A DNA stretch of 64,000 bases, taken from NCBI RefSeq assembly GCF_025200715.1, contig NZ_CP104144.1:2046001-2110000 (forward strand), written 5' to 3'. Below are positions 8,483 to 17,708 of the stretch, in pieces; the stretch's first letter is position 1, and the number at the start of each line of letters is the position of its first letter. Origin of the DNA: Rhizobium sullae (GTDB lineage: Bacteria > Pseudomonadota > Alphaproteobacteria > Rhizobiales > Rhizobiaceae). The notes under the pieces were generated by a model that was not told where the DNA came from, did not search any database, and was given only the letters and a program-made list of their open reading frames with translations. Position numbers and translations under genes: made by a program.

Positions 8483-10963
8483 ATGACTGCCATATCACAG
8501 ATCGAAAAATCGACCGCGCTGCCCATCCCGACGGAGTTCGGGATCGAAGGAATGTCCTGTGCGTCGTGCGTCGTCCGGGTCGAGAAAGCCATCAAATCTG
8601 TTCCCGGCGTCAATGCCGCATCAGTTAACCTTGCGACGGAGCGAGCAACGGTAACTTTCAAGGATGCGGTCGATACCGCTTCCGTCCTGCGGGCCATCGC
8701 GGATGCTGGTTATGAAGCAAAGATCGAAACGCAGGAGTTTCTCGTCGAGGGTATGACCTGCGCGTCTTGCGTCTCGCGCGTCGAGCGTGCTCTCAAGGCG
8801 GCTCCAGGCGTTACGGAAGCCAACGTCAATCTTGCGACGGAGAAGGCGACAATCCATTATGTCTCAGGCGCAACGACCTCAGCGGCTCTCTCCGCCGCCA
8901 TCCGCAATGCGGGGTACGAGGCCAAGGTCATCGTCAATGTTGCCCCCGAGGATCAAAAAGATAGGCGCGACGTTGAAATTCGGTCGCTCGGCACACAGCT
9001 ACTTCTCGCCGCCGCTTTAACGCTGCCGTTGTTCATCGCGGAAATGGGGTCGCACTTCATTCCCGCGATCCATGAATACATCATGGATACAGTCGGAATG
9101 CGTGAGAGCCTGTATGCCCAGTTCGGGCTGGCAACCCTCGTATTGTTTGGCCCGGGGCTTCGTTTCTTCCGCAAGGGTGTACCAAACCTCCTGCGTTGGA
9201 CACCTGATATGAATTCGCTCGTGGTTCTCGGGACAACGGCGGCGTGGGCCTATTCGGTCGTCGCCACGTTTCTTCCGAGCGCCCTGCCCGCTGGTACCGT
9301 TAATGTCTATTATGAGGCAGCGGCTGTCATCATCACGCTGATCCTCCTGGGTCGGTACCTTGAGGCTCGGGCGAAAGGCAAAACCAGCCAGGCAATCAAG
9401 AGGTTGCTCGGCCTTCAGGCCAAGACTGCCTTTGTCGATCATGGCGGTGAATTCGTAGAAATACAGATCAGCGACGTGGTGGTCGGCGACGTTATTCGAA
9501 TTCGTCCGGGCGAAAAAGTGCCTGTGGACGGCACCGTGGTGTCAGGTGAATCCTACGTCGACGAGGCCATGATCACCGGGGAACCGATACCCGTCTTGAA
9601 GACAGCCGATTGCGAAGTCGTCGGCGGCACGATCAACAAGACGGGTTCATTCACGTTCCGGGCGATGAAAGTCGGAAGCGACACCCTGCTCGCGCAGATC
9701 ATCAAGATGGTCGAGGCAGCGCAGGGCTCTAAACTGCCAATCCAGGCGCTGGTTGACAAGGTCACCGGCTGGTTTGTGCCTGCTGTGATCGCCGCAGCTC
9801 TCCTGACGTTCGGCGCTTGGATGGTATTTGGCCCATCACCGGCTTTGAGCTTTGCACTGGTCAATGCGGTCGCGGTCCTGATCATTGCCTGCCCCTGCGC
9901 CATGGGCCTCGCGACGCCAACCTCGATCATGGTCGGTACCGGGCGCGCGGCCGAACTGGGCATCCTGTTCCGCAAGGGCGAAGCCTTACAGGGTCTTCGG
10001 GATACACAGATCATCGCAGTCGATAAGACGGGTACACTGACCAAGGGCAAGCCCGAACTCACCGACTTCCAGGTGTCGCCCGGCTATGGCCGTGATGATG
10101 TGCTCTCTTGGGTTGCCAGCCTTGAAACCTTCTCCGAGCATCCGATTGCGGAAGCTATTGTTGCAGCAGGAAAGGCTCGTGGGCTGCCGAACCTGGAAGT
10201 ATCTGGTTTCGAGGCGTCGCCGGGCTTCGGCGTGCGCGGTATCGTTGCCGGGCGTAAAATTCTCGTCGGTGCTGATCGAGCGCTGGCCCGCGAAGGCATT
10301 GAAGTCACAGCCTTCGCTAACCTCGCGAGCGATCTTGGTCGGGAAGGAAAGTCGCCCCTTTACACAGCGGTCGACGGACAGCTGGCAGCCATCATTGCGG
10401 TGTCGGATCCGATAAAGGAAACGACGCCAGCCGCAATCCAAGCACTACACGCCCAAGGCTTGAAGATTGCGATGATTACCGGCGACAATCGTCACACGGC
10501 AGAGGCAATTGCCGCGCAATTGGGTATTGATCAGGTTATCGCGGAGGTTCTTCCGGACGGCAAAGTCGAGGCCGTTAAACAGCTTCGCAAAAACGGCAAG
10601 AAGGTTGCGTTCATCGGCGATGGCATCAACGATGCCCCGGCCCTGTCTGAAGCTGACGTCGGCCTGGCGGTCGGTACCGGCACCGACATAGCCATCGAAA
10701 GTGCGGATGTCGTACTGATATCAGGCGATCTGAGAGCTGTGGCTCGCGCCATTGCACTCAGCCGGGCAACGATCAAGAACATCAAGCAGAACCTGTTCTG
10801 GGCCTTCGCCTACAACGTCAGCCTGGTGCCGGTCGCAGCAGGTGTCCTGTATCCCGTAAATGGCACCTTGCTTTCGCCGGTATTTGCGGCGGGCGCAATG
10901 GCAATGTCTAGCGTCTTCGTCTTGGGCAACGCGCTTCGTTTGCGTCGTTACCAAGCCAACTGA
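8483..10963 (+). CDS. copA: Cu(I)-exporting P1B-type ATPase with two HMA domains
   Basis: An 826-residue inner-membrane ATPase that exports cytosolic Cu(I) (called ActP or CopA in rhizobia). It has two N-terminal HMA domains (MSCASC near residue 23, MTCASC near 90), the actuator TGEP near 365, the membrane ion site CPC near 470, the phosphorylation motif DKTGTLT near 514 and the hinge GDGINDAP near 712. All catalytic motifs are intact. The reading frame is open far upstream, but the ATG at 8483 has GAGGGA at 8470-8475 and lies just after the CueR-type promoter, so earlier starts are unlikely. Confidence 0.95.
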   Translation: MTAISQIEKSTALPIPTEFGIEGMSCASCVVRVEKAIKSVPGVNAASVNLATERATVTFKDAVDTASVLRAIADAGYEAKIETQEFLVEGMTCASCVSRVERALKAAPGVTEANVNLATEKATIHYVSGATTSAALSAAIRNAGYEAKVIVNVAPEDQKDRRDVEIRSLGTQLLLAAALTLPLFIAEMGSHFIPAIHEYIMDTVGMRESLYAQFGLATLVLFGPGLRFFRKGVPNLLRWTPDMNSLVVLGTTAAWAYSVVATFLPSALPAGTVNVYYEAAAVIITLILLGRYLEARAKGKTSQAIKRLLGLQAKTAFVDHGGEFVEIQISDVVVGDVIRIRPGEKVPVDGTVVSGESYVDEAMITGEPIPVLKTADCEVVGGTINKTGSFTFRAMKVGSDTLLAQIIKMVEAAQGSKLPIQALVDKVTGWFVPAVIAAALLTFGAWMVFGPSPALSFALVNAVAVLIIACPCAMGLATPTSIMVGTGRAAELGILFRKGEALQGLRDTQIIAVDKTGTLTKGKPELTDFQVSPGYGRDDVLSWVASLETFSEHPIAEAIVAAGKARGLPNLEVSGFEASPGFGVRGIVAGRKILVGADRALAREGIEVTAFANLASDLGREGKSPLYTAVDGQLAAIIAVSDPIKETTPAAIQALHAQGLKIAMITGDNRHTAEAIAAQLGIDQVIAEVLPDGKVEAVKQLRKNGKKVAFIGDGINDAPALSEADVGLAVGTGTDIAIESADVVLISGDLRAVARAIALSRATIKNIKQNLFWAFAYNVSLVPVAAGVLYPVNGTLLSPVFAAGAMAMSSVFVLGNALRLRRYQAN

Positions 10964-11019
10964 TAGCAGAGCTGCATCGCGGATTCCCGGTGGAGCTCTC
11001 TCGCATGAAGGAAAATAAG

Positions 11020-11487
11020 ATGAACATCGGACAAGCAGCGAAAGCCAGCGGCGTCTCGGCGAAGATGATCCGCTATTACGAGCAGATCAAGCTTATCACG
11101 CCGCCGCATCGTACGGAGTCGAGTTACCGGACCTACGCTGAGAACGACATTCACACGCTCCGTTTCATTCGCCGAGCACGCGATCTCGGGTTTTCGGTTG
11201 AACAGATGAAAACCTTGCTCGCGCTGTGGCGAGACCGGTCACGCGCGAGCGCAGATGTAAAGAGCATCGCTCTTGAGCACATTGCTGAACTGGAGCGTAA
11301 GGCTGCCGCGATCCAAGCGATGACTGAAACGCTTAAACATCTTGCAAATCATTGCCATGGAGATAACCGGCCAGACTGCCCAATCATCGAGGAGTTCGCG
11401 AACTCAGGCCAAAAAGATGATGATCTGCCTGCCATCAATGCTCGTTTTGGAGTGAACGGCTTCAGGACAGAGCAGTCCTCGCCCTGA
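11020..11487 (+). CDS. cueR: CueR/HmrR copper-responsive MerR-family regulator
   Basis: A 155-residue activator with an N-terminal MerR winged helix (MNIGQAAKASGVSAKMIRYYEQ), a dimerisation helix, and the C-terminal metal loop CHGDNRPDC, the C-x7-C spacing that binds Cu(I) in CueR. It should activate the three TTCC-N7-GGAA promoters in this window by twisting the 19-bp spacer. The start at 11020 is preceded by AAGGA; an ORF start at 10990 is less likely. It follows copA by 56 bases on the same strand and may be co-transcribed. Confidence 0.92.
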   Translation: MNIGQAAKASGVSAKMIRYYEQIKLITPPHRTESSYRTYAENDIHTLRFIRRARDLGFSVEQMKTLLALWRDRSRASADVKSIALEHIAELERKAAAIQAMTETLKHLANHCHGDNRPDCPIIEEFANSGQKDDDLPAINARFGVNGFRTEQSSP

Positions 11488-11596
11488 CGACGTTCCATAT
11501 TAAAGGTTGTCGTCAGAACATCTGTAGCCGCCACAACATCCAATATGGCTCGCCGTTGTTGCGCTGTATGAAAGGCTAGGTCGGCTGCCGTTGCCG

Positions 11597-12133
11597 TCAC
11601 TCCATCCTGAATCGAGAATGGCAGGTCGTACAGGTTTGCAGCATCAGATGAAAGGCGTGCTCGGCCGGTATGGAGGACAACTGAGCCTCGTTCTTGACAT
11701 GTGTTCCGAGCGGTCCACCGCCCATCGGCTCCCCCGGCTTCATGCGCATGCTCTCTGTCATCGCTGCAGGATTTCTGTCGGCGGCTGCGTCTAGTGCGGT
11801 CGCGTATGACTTCAGATCGTTCGCCAGACGATCAAACCGCTCGCGCTCTTCGACGATATTTGGTTTTGCCTTCGACTTTGGATTGGCGGCTTCGGCTGCA
11901 AAATGGCCGACCAGTACCTCTCCGGATTTGTCGCGAATGGTGTCGGCGGCCCACTTGAACTCGGCTGGAGAGTATGTCGCTGGTTCCCTAAACATTCCGG
12001 CGATGGTCTTCGTGGCGGTGGCAATCGCTTTCATATCGGATTGCCTCAGCGCAACGATATCGCCAGCAGCAACGACCGCCGACGCAAGCGCGAAGCAACA
12101 GGTAATCGCATAGAATAAGACGCCTGGCTTCAT
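11597..12133 (-). CDS. Cytochrome c' (c-556 family), copy 1
   Basis: A 178-residue exported cytochrome with a signal peptide ending near SAVVA and a C-terminal haem motif CTTCH near residues 168-172, the typical position in cytochrome c'. The body matches the four-helix family (ALRQSDMKAIATATKTI, MRMKPGEPMGGGPLG). Family roles include electron transfer and handling of NO; its presence in a copper island suggests a role in periplasmic copper redox stress, which is inference. It is paralogous to the gene at 15252-15800, with an acyltransferase and a TnpB element between them. Confidence 0.88.
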   Translation of the reverse strand: MKPGVLFYAITCCFALASAVVAAGDIVALRQSDMKAIATATKTIAGMFREPATYSPAEFKWAADTIRDKSGEVLVGHFAAEAANPKSKAKPNIVEERERFDRLANDLKSYATALDAAADRNPAAMTESMRMKPGEPMGGGPLGTHVKNEAQLSSIPAEHAFHLMLQTCTTCHSRFRME

Positions 12134-12402
12134 TTCAAACTCGTCATTCGGTTTCCACCACTCGGTCGTGTCTCAGCAGGTTCCTGCTGTGGATTCAAAA
12201 GACCAAAGGGAGGGCAAAGTGACCATCACCTAACGAAAATGTAAATCAGATGTATCTTCACACATCGAAATTTACGAAAAATTTAGGTTAATTTTATCGA
12301 TCCAAATCTGCTTGTTTTGGCCTGAAAAAAGAAAGCTTAGGTTGCAACAACACGTCCCTTTGGCGTGTCGCAATCTTTCAGAGGCAGTCACGGATCGTCG
12401 CA

Positions 12403-13616
12403 ATGAATACTATTGCCAATGCAGATTCAGCACATCTTCCTTCAGCGCGAAGTCTCTCATCTCAAACCATAGAGAAGGCGCAATCCAGGGCGCTTGGTCC
12501 CGATGTTCTTCGATCATTGGCGATCCTTCTCGTTATGCTCGTGCACCTCCCTATCGAGGCGACACCGTCGATGCTCGTCGGTGTCCGTACCTATGCATGG
12601 GTGGGCGTCGATATTTTCTTTGTTTTGAGCGGTTTTCTGATCGGAACTCAACTCTTCAAAGAGGTCTCGCGGACGGGAGACGTGGATTTGAAGTCCTTCT
12701 ATCTCCGCCGCGCCTTCCGTATTTTTCCAGCGTTTTTCGTTGTTCTCGGCCTTTACGCAATTTTTCCCATTCTCCGGGACGCCCCGACGATGCAATCGAT
12801 CTGGAGCTTTGCGACCTTCACTGTGAACTTCGACTTCGACCCGCGCATAGGTCGGGCCTTTACACAGGCTTGGTCGCTTTGCGTCGAGGAGCATTTTTAT
12901 CTGGTCTTGCCGCTACTCGTGTTGATGTTGCACCGCCGGATCAGCATGCGCTGGACGCTTGTCATCGCTGCTGCAATGGTGATTGCGGGAATGATCCTTC
13001 GGTACACAATCTGGGAAAGCCAGATCGGAGCCCTCGTTGACGCGGACAAGCTGAAAGATGCTTTCGCCGTCTATCTCAGGGACGTGTACTACCCGACATA
13101 CACCCGCCTAGATGGCTGATGTTCGGCGTGACCCTTGCTGCGGCGAGATTCTTTAAACCGGAACTCTGCAAGCGTTACGCGCCTCCGCGTGTAGCCCTGC
13201 CGATAGGCGTCGGCCTCGTCGCGGCCGCTCTTGTGCTGTTTTCGATTCGAGGGCCGCTTGCCGGAACAGATCTTTTTCTCGTCTTTCAGGCGCAGCTTGG
13301 TTCGGATGCTGGATTCCCGCTCGTTTCAATCGGTATCGCTCTCATTCTCGGCGCTCTGCTCGACCTGGAGCATGTTTTGAAACGATTGCCGGTTCCTGGT
13401 GCCATGGTCGTCGCCACCTTGTCATACAGCCTGTATCTGACCCACAAGTCGGCCTTTCATATCGACAGGCTCATACTTGGGGAAGCGAACCTCCAGGGCG
13501 GTTCCGGCTTCGTGGTCTATCTGGTCACCAGCTTCGCCGTAGCATTTGTGCTGTGGTTCTGTGTGGAGAGGAGCTTTCTCCGGCTTCGGGATCGCATTCT
13601 CTCACCGAGCAAATGA
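12403..13616 (+). pseudogene. Acyltransferase-3 (OafA/YrhL-like), split by a frameshift
   Basis: The first part (12403-13119, 238 residues) has the acyltransferase-3 features GPDVLRSLAILLVMLVH, FFVLSGFLIG and AWSLCVEEHFY; the second part (from 13119, 165 residues) continues the same membrane protein with helices and the family-like end YSLYLTHKSAFH...VERSFLR. The break falls at CGCCTAGATGGCTGATGTTC, where one extra base would rejoin TRLDG to LMFGV. These enzymes O-acylate surface polysaccharides. The join suggests a single-base deletion (or sequencing error); the TGATG overlap could allow some reinitiation, but each half alone lacks helices. Confidence 0.8.
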
Positions 13617-13622
13617 CTTAGA

Positions 13623-13668
13623 CTTGCCAGCTTCGATTACAACTCGACGCTGGCAAGAGTCAGTTTTT
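13623..13668 (+). terminator. Rho-independent terminator after the acyltransferase
   Basis: Perfect 9-bp arms CTTGCCAGC (13623-13631) and GCTGGCAAG (13649-13657) are followed after six bases by a run of five T. It begins 6 bases after the acyltransferase stop codon. Confidence 0.65.
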
Positions 13669-13743
13669 CGCGAAGGTTTTTGCAACAGCTCCGAATTGGG
13701 CCAGCGGTAGACCGTCGCTCCTGTCGCGTTTGGCATTATTCTT

Positions 13744-13900
13744 GTGACTTCTCCCCGCCGTGAAGGACGGGGCTTCCGGTCTTGATCACGCCGCATTCGC
13801 GCGGGGACTGCTACCGTCTTCTTCCTGCTTCCGACCCGCAGCCGGGTTCGATTCACAGGCCATCTCCGGATGTCCTCCGGTTCGGGCCTTGCGGCCCAGG
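13744..13900 (-). ncRNA. Predicted omega (reRNA) and right end of the TnpB element
   Basis: Just past the tnpB stop on the minus strand lies the hairpin CCCGTCCTTCACGGCGGGG (13753-13772 region), the classical right-end structure of IS200/IS605-type elements, ending ...GTCAC at 13744. TnpB proteins use an RNA covering the 3' end of tnpB and this right end as their guide RNA. By analogy the guide would be the flanking bases from 13743 down to about 13724. The 5' limit given is approximate and no transcript evidence exists. Confidence 0.5.
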
Positions 13901-15000
13901 TGAAGGATGTTCAGCGCCGCATTGTGGTCGGCGCAGGCGGCGTGGCCGCAGGAGAGGCACTTGAACGTGTCCCTGTCGGGACGGTTGGCCGCCTCGATGT
14001 GTCCGCACGCGTGACACCTCTGCGAGGTGTAGGCGGGGTTGACGTAGTAGACGCCGCCGCCGGACCGGCGCATCTTGCATTCAATCTGCCTGACGGTCTC
14101 GCCCGGCGAGACGTCGAGCATGGAGCGGTTCGATCCCGCCTTCCGGGCGACGTTGGTCCCCGGCTCCTCGACGGTCCCCCTGGCCGAGGCTGTCAGGTTC
14201 TTCACCTTGAGGTCCTCGAGATAGATGACGGCGCAGCGGCAGACGACGGCGGTCGTCACCTTGTGCTTGGCGTCGCGGCGACGTCTTGCGATCCTCGCCC
14301 TGAAGTTCCGCAGGTCCCGCTGCGCCTTGGCGCGGTTCTTCGACCCTTTCTTGCGCCTCGAGACGACGCGCGCGAGGGTCTCCTCCCGGCGCTTTTCCGC
14401 GTCGCTCATGCGCGGCAGGTCGTAGACCGCGCCGTCCGACAGCGCCAGCGCGTTGACGACGCCGAGGTCGCCGCCGAGTTCGATCCCGTCGCGGACGCTC
14501 GGCTCGGCCACCTCCCGCTCCACCTGGATCGAGGCGTACCAGTGGTCGCCGCTGAGCGAGACTGTGACGTTCTTCACCGTCCCAACGACCTCGCGGTGAG
14601 CGACCATCCTCACCCATCGCGCCTTCGGAAGCAGGATTTCTCCCTCGCGAAAGGCGATTTGTTTGGCGTCCGGATATCGGAAGCTCTCGTTTTCGTACTT
14701 GCGCCGTGGCTTGGGATAGGCCGCGCGGCCCTCGAAGAAGTTGGCATAGGCGCGGTGCAGGTCGATGACCGCCTGCTGCAGGCAGTGGTGCGGAACCTCG
14801 CGGAGCCATGGCAGCTCCGCCTTGAGGTCTGCGAGCTGCTTGTTCTGGTCGATGGCGCTCAGCCGCCGCGGATCGGAACGGTGTCTTTCCAGGCGCTTCT
14901 GTTCGAGGCAGGTGTTGTAGACGAGGCGGCAGCACCCGATGGTGCGGCGGAGCAGGCGGGCCTGCTCCCCGTCGGGGTAGATGCGGAATTTGTACGCCAT
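13786..15000 (-). CDS. tnpB: TnpB, RNA-guided nuclease of an IS200/IS605 (IS1341-type) element
   Basis: A 404-residue TnpB. The RuvC-like active site appears complete: Asp in LGGDLGVVNAL (about residue 178), Glu in YLEDLKVKNLT (about 262), Asp in CADHNAALNIL (about 358). The four-cysteine zinc finger CHACGH...CLSCGH lies near 328-350. The N-terminal YKFRIYPDGEQARLL is the normal family start; the ATG at 15000 has GAAAGAG before it, and an upstream ATG at 15036 is possible. No tnpA transposase is adjacent, so the element is TnpB-only. Its base composition is more GC-rich than the flanking cytochrome genes. Confidence 0.92.
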   Translation of the reverse strand: MAYKFRIYPDGEQARLLRRTIGCCRLVYNTCLEQKRLERHRSDPRRLSAIDQNKQLADLKAELPWLREVPHHCLQQAVIDLHRAYANFFEGRAAYPKPRRKYENESFRYPDAKQIAFREGEILLPKARWVRMVAHREVVGTVKNVTVSLSGDHWYASIQVEREVAEPSVRDGIELGGDLGVVNALALSDGAVYDLPRMSDAEKRREETLARVVSRRKKGSKNRAKAQRDLRNFRARIARRRRDAKHKVTTAVVCRCAVIYLEDLKVKNLTASARGTVEEPGTNVARKAGSNRSMLDVSPGETVRQIECKMRRSGGGVYYVNPAYTSQRCHACGHIEAANRPDRDTFKCLSCGHAACADHNAALNILHLGRKARTGGHPEMACESNPAAGRKQEEDGSSPRANAA

Positions 15001-15251
15001 GCGCTCTTTCATCGCAGACGACGCTACCGCGTTCACCTTATGTTCGCAAGCCGCCGACGGCGGAATGATGAACGGTTCCCGGATGTTGCCAGGAAGATGC
15101 CGTCCCGACCGCGCCTTACCATCATCTGAAGGAAAGGGGTTGCGGCGCGAGTGTGATCAACTCGGGTGACAGCAATCCACCAACGAATCCCTACTGCAAC
15201 CGAAGTGCGAGCCCCCTACACGCCCTCAGCAGAGGGGAACCTTCGACAGGT
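15001..15251. other. Left flank of the TnpB element, no gene seen
   Basis: About 250 bases between tnpB and the second cytochrome c'. It presumably includes the element's left end, but no convincing terminal hairpin or target motif could be fixed by eye, and no coding region is supported here. Confidence 0.35.
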
Positions 15252-15800
15252 CTACTGATGTTTCTCCCGAAATCGAGCATGACATGCTTTGCACGTTTGG
15301 AGCATCAGGTGGAATAAGTGTTCTGCAGGGATCGAGCCAAGCATCTCAGCCGAGACGTCCGTGCCGAAAGGGCCGCCGCTCATCGGCTTTCCAGGCTTCA
15401 TCCGCATGTCGTTGGTCATCTCGCCCGGATTTTTCTGCGCCGCCGCTCCCAATGCATCGGCGTACGCCTTGAGATCGTCGGCAAGTCGGGCGAAGCGATC
15501 CCTATCCTCAAGGATATTTGCTTTGGCGTCGGACCCCGCCGCCGGAATTTCGAAACTGAAGTGCTCGATGATGGTCTGTCCAGACTTGGCGCTGATCGTC
15601 TGGGCAGCGCTACTAAGCGCTTTTGCGTCATAAGTGGTCGGATCGAGAAACATGTCAGAGATTGCCTTAGCCGCCGCGGAGATGTCTTTCATATCCTGCT
15701 TTCGCAACGGGACCAGGTCACTTCCTGAAAGGCTTGCGTCGGCTAAAGAGCCCACTCCAATGACGAGGAGGAGAAAAAGACGCGCCTGTAACGGTCTCAT
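15252..15800 (-). CDS. Cytochrome c' (c-556 family), copy 2
   Basis: A 182-residue paralogue of the cytochrome at 11597-12133, with a signal peptide (LFLLLVIGVGSLADA), the shared segments VPLRKQDMKDISAAAKAI and MRMKPGKPMSGGPFGTD, and the haem motif CKACH near the C-terminus. The start at 15800 (MRPLQARLF) is chosen because the open frame up to 15944 would place a long non-signal stretch ahead of the signal peptide. It lies downstream of the Csp, DUF305 and CopL-like genes on the same strand. Confidence 0.87.
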   Translation of the reverse strand: MRPLQARLFLLLVIGVGSLADASLSGSDLVPLRKQDMKDISAAAKAISDMFLDPTTYDAKALSSAAQTISAKSGQTIIEHFSFEIPAAGSDAKANILEDRDRFARLADDLKAYADALGAAAQKNPGEMTNDMRMKPGKPMSGGPFGTDVSAEMLGSIPAEHLFHLMLQTCKACHARFREKHQ

Positions 15801-15901
15801 AAGGATCACCGGTTCGCCCAGAGAATAGATGCGCGATATGCGATTTGATAATATTATGATTTGCAAGAGGAGGCGGTAGCCACCTCCTCTGAGAGCAGCA
15901 T

Positions 15902-16234
15902 TTAAGCTCCCATTTTCTCGCAGCTTTCCGCACAACGACGGCATGCATCAACGCAGCTTTCCATGTCCCCGACGCGTTCGCAGTCGGCCGCACACTCGCG
16001 GCAGATTTCTGCGCATTCCCGACAGGTATGCTTGTGGTGCTCTGTGCCGATCAGCATGAAGTGCGCCGATGTCCGGCAGATTTCAGTGCAGGCCATCATG
16101 AGCCGGAAGTGCTCTGGCTTCGTGTGCTCTCCGCCCATCTCCAGGCAGTGCGACATGGCCGTCGAGAGGCATTCCTGATAACAGGCGAGGCAGTTGTCGA
16201 TGCATTGTTTCATCTCAGCCGATTGGTGATGCAT
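15902..16234 (-). CDS. csp: Cytosolic copper-storage protein (Csp, four-helix bundle, 16 Cys)
   Basis: A 110-residue protein with 16 cysteines at positions 11, 15, 18, 22, 30, 49, 53, 71, 74, 78, 81, 85, 94, 98, 101 and 105, mostly in CxxxC and CxxC pairs along predicted helices. This is the pattern of Csp copper-storage proteins (DUF326), where Cys lining a four-helix bundle holds many Cu(I) ions. There is no signal peptide or Tat motif, so it is likely the cytosolic Csp3-like type. It is 10 bases downstream of the DUF305 gene and probably in its operon. Confidence 0.88.
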   Translation of the reverse strand: MHHQSAEMKQCIDNCLACYQECLSTAMSHCLEMGGEHTKPEHFRLMMACTEICRTSAHFMLIGTEHHKHTCRECAEICRECAADCERVGDMESCVDACRRCAESCEKMGA

Positions 16235-16244
16235 GATCGATCTC

Positions 16245-16694
16245 CTACTTGGCTTCCTTGTTGACCCACTTGGTCATCTGGGCAATCTCTTTCTTCTGAG
16301 CATCGATGACCTTTCGGGCCATAGCCTTGGCTTCCTTGTTGTCGCCGTACTTCAGCTCGACCTCAGACATGCTGATCGCTCCCATGTGATGAGCAATCAT
16401 GCCACAGACGAAGGACACGTCGGCGTCCTTCTTCATCATTCCCTGCATCATGTTCATGTGCATGGACTTCATTCCGTCCATCGATGCCTTCTGATAGTCG
16501 GTCATCTCGCCCTTGGGCATGTCGCCCGTCTTCGTATCCCCACCCATGGACATGCCCATCTTCGACATGTCCATTCCTTCAGTCTTGCACTTTTCGGGAT
16601 AGGCCATTTCCTGGGCCGATGCGGCAAGTGGAGTCAGCGACAGCAGAGCAGTTGCGCCGATCATGGCGATCGAAGTTTTCATGAAAACGTTCAT
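16245..16694 (-). CDS. Met-rich DUF305 exported protein
   Basis: A 149-residue protein with a signal peptide ending ASAQ, a Met-rich linker (MDMSKMGMSMGGD, MHMNMMQGMM) and the DUF305 core with FVCGMIAHHMGAISMSE and a basic helical end. DUF305 proteins are ferritin-like helical proteins often linked to copper. AAGGAG lies 6 bases before the ATG. It is followed closely by csp on the same strand. Direct copper binding is likely from the Met and His content but not shown. Confidence 0.85.
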   Translation of the reverse strand: MNVFMKTSIAMIGATALLSLTPLAASAQEMAYPEKCKTEGMDMSKMGMSMGGDTKTGDMPKGEMTDYQKASMDGMKSMHMNMMQGMMKKDADVSFVCGMIAHHMGAISMSEVELKYGDNKEAKAMARKVIDAQKKEIAQMTKWVNKEAK

Positions 16695-16733
16695 TGGATT
16701 CTCCTTTTGAGATCATTTGATGCTTGAAGACCT

Positions 16734-17060
16734 TCAGACGCCGGTAGCCTTCGGCGGTGGGTCAATCGGCCTGATCAGGAGAAGCGGACTGGAGGTGGCA
16801 ACCGATGGGCGAACGACGAGCGGCTCCGAAAGTGGCTGCGCGGCGGTTGGAAGTGTGGGCATGATCGGGCAGCAGTGCATGCTCACGCAGCACAATCCCG
16901 GGAGACGATTCAGCTGATGACTTTGCGAGTGACCCGCAGGCACACGCAGAGAAATGCAGCCTTCATCGCCGGCATTGGCGAGGCGGCCCGGAATGTTAAC
17001 CAAGGTCAACGCCACCAGCAGCACGACGACTAGACGGCAGATCTTACTCCAGCTGACCAT
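16734..17060 (-). CDS. Small exported Cys-rich copper-island protein (CopL-like)
   Basis: A 108-residue protein with a signal-like hydrophobic start (VVVLLVALTLVNIPGRLANA), a His/Cys centre (GHSQSHQ, then LCCVSMHCCPIMP) and a Pro-rich end RPIDPPPKATGV. The layout matches the other short CopL/DUF2946-like proteins in this window. It lies 40 bases upstream of the DUF305 gene on the same strand. Exact function is unknown; periplasmic copper binding is inferred. Confidence 0.55.
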   Translation of the reverse strand: MVSWSKICRLVVVLLVALTLVNIPGRLANAGDEGCISLRVPAGHSQSHQLNRLPGLCCVSMHCCPIMPTLPTAAQPLSEPLVVRPSVATSSPLLLIRPIDPPPKATGV

Positions 17061-17212
17061 ACGTCGAGATTCCCTTCCGCCGGAGAACTCTCGCGGTAGA
17101 AAGATGTTCCGTTACCCTCTGAATTGGGCCAGCCGCGCGAGAAGACAACCGCTTTACCCTTAACCGAAGTTCAATGGACGTGCGGTACGACTGGTGGCGT
17201 TGGGGGATTGAT

Positions 17213-17707
17213 ATGACGCCGCGCTACTCACTTTCGCAGATTGTGCTCCATTGGGCTGTGGCCGTGCTGGTACCCATCCAGTATTGGACGGGCGGAAGCA
17301 TCGAGCGGACGCATCACGCGGTTCACATGGGCCTGTCCCCAGACCCTTGGGACGTGATCCAGCATCAGATTCACAACTATGCGGGGATCGCTATCGGGGC
17401 GCTCATGGTTGCGCGGCTCACGCTTCGCATATTTGACCGAGGAGTTTTGAGGATATCCGCGAGGGGTCCGGTGGATCGACTTGCACAAGCGATGCATTTT
17501 GCATTCTACGCAGCGGTTATCGCTCAAGCAGCTATGGGCTTCGTTGCAAGCTATTTCTGGTTCGGGATCGGTTCATTCCATGTTCTGGGCTCGCGCGTTA
17601 TTCTCGGGCTGCTGGCACTGCATATTGCTGCAGCTGCCTGGCACACTTTTGTTTGGCGCGACGAAACGGTCGACCGGATGATCATTCCCAGACGCACGAG
17701 CTCTTGA
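17213..17707 (+). CDS. Cytochrome b561-family membrane protein
   Basis: A 164-residue four-helix membrane protein: start SLSQIVLHWAVAVLVPIQYWTGG with a haem-ligand-type His, then HQIHNYAGIAIGALMVARLTLRI, LAQAMHFAFYAAVIAQAAMGF and LLALHIAAAAWHTFVWRD. The paired histidines fit the b-type haem sites of bacterial cytochrome b561. It may pass electrons to periplasmic acceptors such as the nearby cytochromes c'. The ATG at 17213 fits the family start (MTPRYSLSQ); an ORF start at 17174 is less typical. Confidence 0.85.
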   Translation: MTPRYSLSQIVLHWAVAVLVPIQYWTGGSIERTHHAVHMGLSPDPWDVIQHQIHNYAGIAIGALMVARLTLRIFDRGVLRISARGPVDRLAQAMHFAFYAAVIAQAAMGFVASYFWFGIGSFHVLGSRVILGLLALHIAAAAWHTFVWRDETVDRMIIPRRTSS

Positions 17708-17708
17708 A

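Noticed and set aside
12403..13616. Programmed frameshift in the acyltransferase
   Set aside because: No slippery heptamer or downstream structure is seen at the break; a simple base loss explains it better.
13870..15129. Long plus-strand open frame antisense to tnpB
   Set aside because: It mirrors tnpB on the other strand, is Arg/Gly/Val-rich noise from high GC, and has no recognisable domain.
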